Assembly (NCBI RefSeq): GCF_026625565.1
Contig: NZ_CP112998.1
Location: 2,978,501 to 3,042,500 of the forward strand
Source: Dyadobacter pollutisoli
Lineage (GTDB): Bacteria; Bacteroidota; Bacteroidia; Cytophagales; Spirosomataceae
Direction: 5' to 3'
DNA length: 64,000 bases
Shown: positions 8,196 through 15,614 of the stretch, in pieces
Layout of the letters: the number at the start of each line of letters is the position of its first letter
Position numbering within the stretch: position 1 is the stretch's first letter
Notes under the pieces: model-generated
What the model was told of the DNA's origin: nothing
The model's input: only the letters and a program-made list of their open reading frames with translations
Databases searched by the model: none
Program-made: the position numbers and the translations under genes

Positions 8196-9924
8196 AGTTG
8201 CTGGTGCTCTGTTGTGAATTAAAAATCTGAACGTATTCCGGACTCGTGGCCATCAGGTGGTTGTGCGTACCGTTGGCGATCAATTCTCCCTCCATCAGTA
8301 CAATGATCTGGTCATAATGCTCAATGGCCGCGATTTTCTGGGTCACCGAAATCAATGTGATGCCGGGGTAGTTCTGCTCCACATTGGCGAGGATCTTCTT
8401 TTCTGTGTTGGTATCAACCCTAGCAGTGAAATCGTCGAGCAACAACACTTTGGGATTGATCGCCAGTGCCCGGGCCAACATGATACGCTGCTTTTGTCCG
8501 CCCGAAAGGCTCGATCCCCGCTCCGAAACAATGGTATCCAGCTTGTCGGGCAGGCTTTCAATGAATGTGGTCAATTCGGCAGTGTCTATCGCTTTTTGGA
8601 GAGATTCATTGGTCACCGTGCTGCTGAACGCAATGTTCTCCCTGATACTCATATTGAAAACAATGCTATCCTGAAAAACAAACCCCACCTGCTGGTGAAA
8701 CGATTCGCTGTCGTAGTAGTCGATCGGTTTTCCGTCAAACTCAACAGTTCCTTCCTGTGGGGCGATCAGCCCGGTGAGCAGATATAACAGTTGTGTTTTC
8801 CCGGCAGCTGTCGGACCAATGACCGCTATTTTGGAACCTGCATGGATGGACATGGAAACCTCTTTGAGCGCAGGCTTTTCACCATACTTCACCGACACAT
8901 TTCTCAGCTCGATATCGCCTCTTAATACGTCCTGAGCCTTCCCTTTTTCCTCGGGATCCGGCGCATTCAAGACTGCCGAGATCCGTTGGAACGAGGCTGT
9001 CGACTGCGCGATCACATTGCTCATGAACCCGATGATCATGATCGGGAAGATCAGCATACCGAGGTAGCTGTTGAATGCAGCAAAACTGCCGAGCGTCATC
9101 GAACCGTCAATGACAAAATGCCCGCCAAGTACCAGAATCGTCAACCCCGATAGATTGGCGGTGAATGTAATAACGGGTATCAATGCTGCAAAAAGGCTCA
9201 AAATAGCCAATCCGAAGTCTTTTGCTTTGGTATTTGCTTCCAGGAACTTCGCGTATTCGAGTTGCTGGGAATTAACAACCCGTATCAGTGCCGAGCCGAG
9301 AATGCTCTCATTAATGATCTTGTTGAGCCAGTCGATCACCTCCCGGCTTTGGATAAAAAGAGCCCGTACTTTGCGCAATGTCAGAAAAAATGTACCGCCG
9401 ATGATCGGGATAATGGCGATCACCGTCAATGCCAGTTTCCAGTTGATACTTATTAAAAGTATACTCGCACCGATGATGATAAACAACGAAGAAACGATGG
9501 AAACAATGGCCTGGGATACAAAAAGCTTGATCGAATCGGTATCGGCCGTGAGGTTCGTGAGCAGCTTGGACGGATTGGCCGTTTCGATAAAAGCATGGCT
9601 TTGCCGCGAGATCTTGTCCGACAGCCGGGTGCGCAGATCGCGGGCTACTTTTTCGGAAGCGTACACCTGGATAATGCTTTGCAGGTACCCGAAAATAAAC
9701 ACCAGAACCACCGCTATGGAAAATTCGATCAGCGTAAATTTCAGGTCAAAACGCTGGTGCGTGTAATCGTCGATCCCGTCCGCAATGATCTTGGGCAACC
9801 AAAGGTTAATGCCATTACTTAGCAAGGCAAAAAGCAACAGCAAGATAATCAACCCCTTATATGGAGCCAGCAGACTAAATATTCCCGGCTGCCCCGCTGC
9901 GCCGGGTTTGGCTTTTTCAGACAT
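8179..9924 (-). CDS. ABC exporter half-transporter with the degenerate ATPase site (TMD-NBD)
   Basis: 581 residues, first gene of a two-gene minus-strand operon. The N-terminal membrane domain (about 20-320) is followed by a nucleotide-binding domain. Walker A is GPTAAGKT and the signature is a canonical SLSGGQKQR. Walker B ends LLLDDFTARVD, with Asp in place of the catalytic Glu, and the H-loop reads SVTQKIA, with Gln in place of His. These losses are the marks of the degenerate subunit of a heterodimeric exporter. Its intact LSGGQ would complete the active site on the downstream partner. The start is the only good ATG before the membrane domain. Confidence 0.93.
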   Translation of the reverse strand: MSEKAKPGAAGQPGIFSLLAPYKGLIILLLLFALLSNGINLWLPKIIADGIDDYTHQRFDLKFTLIEFSIAVVLVFIFGYLQSIIQVYASEKVARDLRTRLSDKISRQSHAFIETANPSKLLTNLTADTDSIKLFVSQAIVSIVSSLFIIIGASILLISINWKLALTVIAIIPIIGGTFFLTLRKVRALFIQSREVIDWLNKIINESILGSALIRVVNSQQLEYAKFLEANTKAKDFGLAILSLFAALIPVITFTANLSGLTILVLGGHFVIDGSMTLGSFAAFNSYLGMLIFPIMIIGFMSNVIAQSTASFQRISAVLNAPDPEEKGKAQDVLRGDIELRNVSVKYGEKPALKEVSMSIHAGSKIAVIGPTAAGKTQLLYLLTGLIAPQEGTVEFDGKPIDYYDSESFHQQVGFVFQDSIVFNMSIRENIAFSSTVTNESLQKAIDTAELTTFIESLPDKLDTIVSERGSSLSGGQKQRIMLARALAINPKVLLLDDFTARVDTNTEKKILANVEQNYPGITLISVTQKIAAIEHYDQIIVLMEGELIANGTHNHLMATSPEYVQIFNSQQSTSNYELRS

Positions 9925-10028
9925 TTGGGTTTAGGTTTAATTTAACGGCTAAGAAAACGCTTATTCTGCAAAGTATCGACAGACGATTAAAGAAAACCGC
10001 CTGCGCATTTTACCTTTCGATCAGCCTA

Positions 10029-10060
10029 TTTGGTTAATTATCAGCAAGGTTCTATATTTA
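10029..10060 (+). promoter_or_regulatory. Bacteroidetes-type promoter for the cytochrome b / molybdoenzyme operon
   Basis: TTTG at 10029-10032 and TATATTTA at 10053-10060 are separated by 20 bases. They match the Bacteroidetes -33 (TTTG) and -7 (TAnnTTTG, last base A here) elements. The position rules out translation from 10030 and supports the ATG at 10087. Confidence 0.6.
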
Positions 10061-10086
10061 TTAGATACTTAAATCAGCAATCGACA

Positions 10087-10875
10087 ATGGATCGAACAGA
10101 GCTGTCTCCTCCTCCTAAAATTACCAGTGGAACAGGACACCGGGCCTGGGTAAAAAGCACCCACTGGATCGGTACGGTTAGTTTCTTTTTGCTCGTGTTC
10201 AGTGGATTTGTGATTCTCATGGCACATCCGCGGCTTTACTGGGGCGAGGTAGGGAATGATCTTACACCTGCTTTATTCGAACTGCCCATCAGCAAAAACT
10301 ACCAGCACGGTGGTTGGGAAAAGAGCAGCCCGTTCTTTAACTATGCCGGATCGCCAGTAAGTTCCAGCCGTACATTTAATATTTTCAACCAGAATGGCTG
10401 GGGCCGGAGCCTTCATTTTCTGTCGGCCTGGCTGCTGGTTTTCACGGGCACTATTTACCTGATCTTTGGGGTTTTCAGCGGTCATTTCCGCCGTAATCTT
10501 TTTCCAAATGGCCGTGAATTTTCATGGAAAGTGTTCGCCGCAGACATAGCAGCTCATTTTCGGATGAATGTGTTGTCCGTCGTTTATGGCCCGCAGTACG
10601 GCTTGTTACAGAAGCTTACCTATCTCGGCGTGTTGTTTTTTCTGTTGCCAGTGATCGTGTTGACGGGCCTTACCATGTCGCCCGCTGTCACTGCTGCCTA
10701 CCCTTTCCTGTTGAAAGTATTTTTCGGGGCACAGTCGGCGCGTACGATACATTTCTTTGCTACCACATTACTGGTAATCTTTCTGCTGGTACACGTTGTG
10801 ATGATCATCCGGACAGGTTTCAAAGAACATATCCGGGCTATGACTTTTGGAAAAATAAGTATCAAAAAGAGCTAA
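10087..10875 (+). CDS. Membrane cytochrome b/b6-domain protein, electron partner of the molybdoenzyme
   Basis: 262 residues from ATG 10087, chosen because a promoter-like sequence covers the earlier in-frame start at 10030. Four or more membrane helices carry paired histidines suited to haem b: GHRAWVKSTHWIGT in the first segment, LHFLSAWLLVFTG in the second and IHFFATTLLVIFLLVHV in the last. This is the PF01292-type fold of cytochrome b subunits in formate dehydrogenase, thiosulfate reductase and related enzymes. The next gene, 10 bases downstream, encodes a molybdopterin oxidoreductase, as in MsrPQ-like systems, so this subunit probably passes electrons between the quinone pool and that periplasmic enzyme. 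Confidence 0.85.
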   Translation: MDRTELSPPPKITSGTGHRAWVKSTHWIGTVSFFLLVFSGFVILMAHPRLYWGEVGNDLTPALFELPISKNYQHGGWEKSSPFFNYAGSPVSSSRTFNIFNQNGWGRSLHFLSAWLLVFTGTIYLIFGVFSGHFRRNLFPNGREFSWKVFAADIAAHFRMNVLSVVYGPQYGLLQKLTYLGVLFFLLPVIVLTGLTMSPAVTAAYPFLLKVFFGAQSARTIHFFATTLLVIFLLVHVVMIIRTGFKEHIRAMTFGKISIKKS

Positions 10876-10885
10876 AAAAGACCCG

Positions 10886-11629
10886 ATGAAAAAGGACAAC
10901 CTCATCACCCGTCGCAGCGCCATTATCACCGGAATATCGTCACTGGGCGCATTGCTCCTGAACGGATGCTCGGAAACCTCACCACCGACTTACGGGAACA
11001 TCCTGCGCATGGGCGACATGCTCACGTATCATGCGCACCGCGCGCTGCTGCCCGGCCAGTCGCTTGTGAAAGAGTATTCCTTCCGGGACATATCGTCATT
11101 TCCGGCTACCGGCACCACCAATCCTGGTGACACATCCCACCCAGGCTTCAATGAAGATTACGCCCGCTTTCAAAAAGATGCGTTCTCCAACTGGGACCTC
11201 AAAGTGGAGGGACGCGTAAAAAAACCGGGAACATATTCCATCGCTGACCTTCAACGGTTTCCAGTCAAAAAACAGATCACCAGACATACCTGCGAGGAAG
11301 GCTGGACGGCGATTGCAGAATGGGCCGGCGTGCCGCTGAGTCTCGTACTTCAAAATGCGGGCATACTCCCCAGCGCACGTTACGTCAATTTTTTCGCGTA
11401 CGATGGCTTTATCGACGGCATAGATTTGCTCGATGCATTCCACCCACAAACTATCCTGGCCTACGGGATGAATGGCCGCAACCTGCCCATTGCACACGGC
11501 GCCCCGCTTCGTCTGAGGCTGGAAACACAGATCGGATATAAAAGCATGAAGTATTTACAGAAGATAGTGGTCACCGATGAATTTTTAGATCAGGGAGACT
11601 ATGGCTGGGCCTGGTACACCGGAATCTGA
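10886..11629 (+). CDS. Molybdopterin-dependent oxidoreductase (sulfite oxidase/MsrP-like), Tat lipoprotein
   Basis: 247 residues. The N-terminus carries both a twin-arginine motif (TRRSAI, Arg9-Arg10) and a lipobox (LLLNGC, Cys28), which suggests export in a folded state by Tat followed by lipid anchoring. The core matches the SUOX-type molybdopterin domain: KKQITRHTCEEGW supplies the Mo-ligating Cys at residue 136, followed by IAEWAGVPLSLVL, AYGMNGRNLPIAHGAPLRL and GYKSMKYLQKIVVTD. It is shorter than sulfite oxidases and close to MsrP-type enzymes. With the cytochrome b gene upstream it forms a two-gene redox unit. The substrate could be methionine sulfoxide or another S- or N-oxide. Confidence 0.88.
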   Translation: MKKDNLITRRSAIITGISSLGALLLNGCSETSPPTYGNILRMGDMLTYHAHRALLPGQSLVKEYSFRDISSFPATGTTNPGDTSHPGFNEDYARFQKDAFSNWDLKVEGRVKKPGTYSIADLQRFPVKKQITRHTCEEGWTAIAEWAGVPLSLVLQNAGILPSARYVNFFAYDGFIDGIDLLDAFHPQTILAYGMNGRNLPIAHGAPLRLRLETQIGYKSMKYLQKIVVTDEFLDQGDYGWAWYTGI

Positions 11630-11648
11630 ATCAGTAATGCGAAGTTTG

Positions 11649-11684
11649 AGCCCTGCAAGTCAAAAACTTGCAGGGCTTTGTTTT
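11649..11684 (+). terminator. Rho-independent terminator after the molybdoenzyme gene
   Basis: A perfect 12-bp stem (AGCCCTGCAAGT / ACTTGCAGGGCT) with a five-base loop is followed by TTGTTTT. It lies 20 bases after the molybdoenzyme stop codon. Confidence 0.85.
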
Positions 11685-11743
11685 AAGCCAATGTAGTACT
11701 AGAAAATATCAATATAAAATCAACTCACCGGACTTTATGCTAA

Positions 11744-11751
11744 TAGATTTG
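11744..11751 (+). promoter_or_regulatory. -7 promoter box for the PSCyt/DUF1501 pair
   Basis: TAGATTTG matches the Bacteroidetes -7 consensus TAnnTTTG exactly and lies 23 bases before the ATG at 11775. No clear -33 TTTG is present at the expected distance. Confidence 0.45.
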
Positions 11752-11774
11752 TACATTATCAATAGTGAAATTCA

Positions 11775-14102
11775 ATGGGCCTGCGACGCTATTTTAAGTA
11801 CTTCTTGTTGGTTTCGGTTTTAGTCATTATAACCGTTTCCGTTTTATTTTTTCAAAAAAAGGAAGCAACAAAACAACAGGCAGCCAGCGATCTGATATCT
11901 TACAGTTTTCAGGTAAGACCAATCCTTTCCGACAAATGTTTTGCCTGCCACGGCCCCGACGCAAAAAAGCGCGAAGCAAATCTGCGGCTTGATATGGCCG
12001 AAAGTGCCTACGCCCGATTAAAGGACGGCAAAGGTTTTGCGATCGTGCCCGGTAACCCCGAAGCATCCGAAGTATATAAAAGGATCACCTCCACCCTTCC
12101 CGACTACCAGATGCCTACGCCCGAGTCGCATTTGGGTCTTTTGAATGATAGTGAGATCGGTTTGCTAAAAAAGTGGATACAGCAGGGAGGCAAATACGAA
12201 CAACATTGGGCGTTTACCGCGCCGAAGCAAAATCCGCTGCCTGAGGTAAGCAAAAAGGATTGGGCAAAAAACGAGATTGACCATTTTACGCTTTCCAAAA
12301 TGGAGGAAGTGGGGCTGGAACCAAATGAAGAAGCTACCAAGGAGCAATTGCTAAAAAGGTTGTCGATTGACCTCACCGGTTTAGCGCCGTCATTGGCATT
12401 GCAAAGGAAATTCGCTGCGGACGATTCTGAAAAGGCCTACGAACGAATGGTCGACGAATTGATCGCGCAGCAATCATATGGAGAAAAAATGGCTGTCCAT
12501 TGGCTGGATGTCGCCCGGTTTGCCGATTCTTACGGATATCAAAATGATGATGTGCGGACGCAATGGCCGTGGCGGGACTGGGTCATTCACGCGTTTAACC
12601 GCAACATGCCTTATGATCAGTTTCTGACCTGGCAACTGGCAGGTGATATGCTGCCCAATGCAAGCAAAGAGCAGATTCTGGCCACTGCATTTCTAAGAAA
12701 CCACAAGTATACAGAGGAAGACGGCGTGATTCCGGAAGAGTACCGGATTGAATACCATCTTGATAAAACAAAAACATTCAGTTCTGGTTTGCTTGGGCTC
12801 ACTGTCGAATGCGCCCAATGCCACGATCACAAATACGACCCAATTTCCCAGGAAGATTATTACAGGTTATTTGCGTTTTTTAATAATTCAAAAGAAAAAG
12901 GTTTTGAAGGAAGTGCAGGAAGCGGCCCGGCCAAAACGCCTGTTCTGACGATATCCAATGCTGACGTTAAAAATCTGCTCTCATTTGTTAATAGCAGGGA
13001 TACCGCTAAAATCGTTTTGTCGGTCATGGGCGAAAATGATACGCCCCGCCCTACCCATATCCTCAATCGCGGTGTATACGACGCTCCGGGAAAAGTAGTA
13101 ACCCCGAGCGGATTGAAAGCCGTAATGAAATTTGACACTGTAAAGTATCCGCAAAACCGGTTGGGCCTGGCGAAATGGACAGTTAGTAAAGATAATCCGC
13201 TGACCGCACGTGTATTTGTAAATCAGATCTGGCAGGAAATATTCGGGCGGGGCCTTGTAAAAAGCACCGGCGATTTCGGAATGCAGGGCGAGCTGCCCAC
13301 CCACCCCGCGCTTCTCGACTGGCTCGCGGTAGACTTCATGAAACATAACTGGGACATTAAAAGGCTGGTAAAACAAATGGTAACCTCCGCTACTTACCGC
13401 CAATCATCCATGCAAACCAATGAAAAACGCGAGAAAGATCCCGACAACATCTATCTGTCGAGAATGGACCGGTCGCGTGTACCTGCTGAGTTCGTACGGG
13501 ATATCGTATTGTCAACCAGCGGATTGCTGAATCATGAAATTGGCGGTGCGAGCGTAAAACCTTACCAGCCCAAAGGCATATGGGAGGCCACAACCGCAAA
13601 CAGGGGCAGCCTTACTAAGTATGTACAGGACCAGGGAGGGCAGCTGTACCGGCGCGGCCTGTATACATTTATCAAACTGACATTACCTCCGCCCGCCATG
13701 ATCATTTTCGATGGTAGTAACCGGGACCATTGCGAGGTAAAAAGGCAAAAAACGAATACGCCGCTTCAAGCGCTCGTCATGCTCAATGACCCGACTGTTT
13801 TGGAAGCCTCGCGGGTACTTGCCGAGCAAACGAGTTTCAGAAAGAATTCAACCGAAGATAACATCAGGGAGCTGTTTCAGCGGATTGTATGCCGTAGCCC
13901 GAGTACCACGGACGTCAAATTGCTTGTGGAGTACTACGATCAGGAGCTGAACCGGTTTTCGAAAGATAAAAAGAAAGCGGAAAGGGTATTGAATGTGGGT
14001 GATTACGTGCATGAAGCCAGGGTTAATGAAAGCCAGGCTGCTGCATGGATGCGGGTGATCAATACACTTTATAACATGGAAGAAACGATAACAAAAAGCT
14101 GA
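11775..14102 (+). CDS. PSCyt1-DUF1549-DUF1553 cytochrome c-type protein
   Basis: 775 residues. An N-terminal signal anchor (about 7-27) precedes a planctomycete-type cytochrome c domain (PSCyt1) with haem motif CFACH at residues 55-59. DUF1549 (PSCyt2) follows, with LTGLAPSL, HWLDVARFADSYGY and a second CxxCH at residues 346-350 (CAQCHDHKYDPI). The C-terminal DUF1553 (PSD1) region has NPLTARVFVNQIWQEIFGRGLV, MVTSATYRQSS and TPLQALVMLNDPT. The domain order is complete. These proteins are abundant in Planctomycetes and occur in Cytophagales next to DUF1501 genes, as here. Their role is unproven but is thought to be periplasmic redox linked to polymer or sugar degradation. Confidence 0.93.
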   Translation: MGLRRYFKYFLLVSVLVIITVSVLFFQKKEATKQQAASDLISYSFQVRPILSDKCFACHGPDAKKREANLRLDMAESAYARLKDGKGFAIVPGNPEASEVYKRITSTLPDYQMPTPESHLGLLNDSEIGLLKKWIQQGGKYEQHWAFTAPKQNPLPEVSKKDWAKNEIDHFTLSKMEEVGLEPNEEATKEQLLKRLSIDLTGLAPSLALQRKFAADDSEKAYERMVDELIAQQSYGEKMAVHWLDVARFADSYGYQNDDVRTQWPWRDWVIHAFNRNMPYDQFLTWQLAGDMLPNASKEQILATAFLRNHKYTEEDGVIPEEYRIEYHLDKTKTFSSGLLGLTVECAQCHDHKYDPISQEDYYRLFAFFNNSKEKGFEGSAGSGPAKTPVLTISNADVKNLLSFVNSRDTAKIVLSVMGENDTPRPTHILNRGVYDAPGKVVTPSGLKAVMKFDTVKYPQNRLGLAKWTVSKDNPLTARVFVNQIWQEIFGRGLVKSTGDFGMQGELPTHPALLDWLAVDFMKHNWDIKRLVKQMVTSATYRQSSMQTNEKREKDPDNIYLSRMDRSRVPAEFVRDIVLSTSGLLNHEIGGASVKPYQPKGIWEATTANRGSLTKYVQDQGGQLYRRGLYTFIKLTLPPPAMIIFDGSNRDHCEVKRQKTNTPLQALVMLNDPTVLEASRVLAEQTSFRKNSTEDNIRELFQRIVCRSPSTTDVKLLVEYYDQELNRFSKDKKKAERVLNVGDYVHEARVNESQAAAWMRVINTLYNMEETITKS

Positions 14103-14150
14103 TCGCTGTCTGCCGCAAGGCCAGACGCCCTCAGCAAAAAGCCATTACCT

Positions 14151-15608
14151 ATGGAAAAGCAGGTTTTTGATTTTGGAATGAATACCAACAGAAGGCATTT
14201 TCTGTCGAAGCTCAGTCTGGGCCTGGGGAGTGCTGCGCTGGGATCGCTGCTGATCCCCGATATGTTCAAAACGGGCAGTGATGGTGGCGTAAACGACATT
14301 GTATCCGGCCTGCCACACTTCGCTCCCAAAGCCAAGCGGGTCATTTATTTATTTCAAAATGGCGCACCGTCCCAGTTTGAGCTCTTTGACTACAAGCCGC
14401 TGCTTAACAAAATGTTCGGCGAAGACCTCCCCGAATCCATCCGTGGCGGACAACGGCTGACGGGTATGACGTCCAACCAGACCAAATTTCCGCTGGCAGG
14501 ATCTGCTTTCAAATTTGCACAACATGGCAGCTCAGGTACCTGGATGAGCGAGTTACTGCCGCATACGGCCCGCATTGTGGATGATCTTTGCATTATCAAA
14601 TCAATGAACACCGATGCGATCAACCACGATCCAGCGCTGACTTTTTTCCAAACCGGCGCTCAGGTAGGCAGCAGGCCCAGTATGGGATCTTGGCTCAGCT
14701 ACGGCCTGGGCAGTGAAAACCAGAACCTTCCAGGTTTCTGCGTGCTGCTGTCCAGAGGCAAAGGCAATGGGCAAGGTGTTTATTCCAAATTATGGACCAA
14801 TGGTTTTCTCGATTCCGTCCATCAGGGAGTACAATTCAGCAGCGGCGAAAACCCGGTACTGTACCTCGGCGATCCCGACGGCATGGACCGCTCGGAGCGT
14901 CGTGAGATGCTGGACAGGCTGGCTGCTTTGAACCAGGGTACTTTTAATGAATTTGGCGATCCCGAGGTCAGCGCAAAAATCCAGCAATACGAAATGGCAT
15001 ACCGGATGCAGACGGCGGTTCCCGAAATAACCGACATGAGCAAAGAACCGGAATCGATCGTAAAAATGTACGGCCCCGAATGCCTGGTACCGGGAACATA
15101 TGCCGCAAACTGCCTCTTGGCGAGGAAGTTATCCGAGCAAGGCGTGCGTTTTGTGCAGCTTTACCACCAGGGTTGGGACGGGCACGCTGGCTTGCCCAAT
15201 GAGATCAAAGGACAATGCATGGACGTAGACCAGGCTTCGGCAGCATTGGTTACCGACCTGAAACAAAGGGGCTTACTCGATGAAACACTCGTGATTTGGG
15301 GAGGAGAATTCGGGCGTACCAACTTTTGCCAGGGAACATTCACCAAAGACAATTATGGAAGGGACCACCACCCCAGGGCCTTCACAATCTGGATGGCGGG
15401 TGGCGGTATCAAGCCCGGATTGGTGTACGGCGAAACGGACGATTTTGGATATAACATCATTAAAGACCCTGTGCATGTGCACGATCTGCACGCAACGATC
15501 CTGAACCAGCTGGGGCTCGATCATGAAAAACTGATTTTCAAACATCAGGGACGGCGCTACCGATTAACCGACGTCGCCGGAAAACTGGTGAAAGGCATTA
15601 TCGCCTAG
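14151..15608 (+). CDS. DUF1501 family Tat-exported protein
   Basis: 485 residues. The N-terminus has a twin-arginine signal (TNRRHFLSKLSLGLGSAALG). An in-frame ATG at 14178 would start just before it; the longer start at 14151 is kept because the family often has a short leader before NRRHFL. DUF1501 has an alkaline phosphatase/sulfatase-like fold. Visible family motifs are KRVIYLFQNGAPSQFELFDYKP, DDLCIIKSMNTDAINHDPA, GRPSMGSWLSYGLGS-like (SRPSMGSWLSYGLGS), LYHQGWDGH, and LVIWGGEFGRTNFCQG followed by GRDHHPRAFTIWMAGGG. It lies 48 bases after the PSCyt gene, the standard pairing. The substrate is unknown. Confidence 0.92.
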   Translation: MEKQVFDFGMNTNRRHFLSKLSLGLGSAALGSLLIPDMFKTGSDGGVNDIVSGLPHFAPKAKRVIYLFQNGAPSQFELFDYKPLLNKMFGEDLPESIRGGQRLTGMTSNQTKFPLAGSAFKFAQHGSSGTWMSELLPHTARIVDDLCIIKSMNTDAINHDPALTFFQTGAQVGSRPSMGSWLSYGLGSENQNLPGFCVLLSRGKGNGQGVYSKLWTNGFLDSVHQGVQFSSGENPVLYLGDPDGMDRSERREMLDRLAALNQGTFNEFGDPEVSAKIQQYEMAYRMQTAVPEITDMSKEPESIVKMYGPECLVPGTYAANCLLARKLSEQGVRFVQLYHQGWDGHAGLPNEIKGQCMDVDQASAALVTDLKQRGLLDETLVIWGGEFGRTNFCQGTFTKDNYGRDHHPRAFTIWMAGGGIKPGLVYGETDDFGYNIIKDPVHVHDLHATILNQLGLDHEKLIFKHQGRRYRLTDVAGKLVKGIIA

Positions 15609-15614
15609 CATCAC

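Noticed and set aside
9071..9766. 231-residue plus-strand frame opposite the first ABC exporter gene
   Set aside because: Shadow of the membrane domain; the sequence on the minus strand has a full set of transporter motifs.
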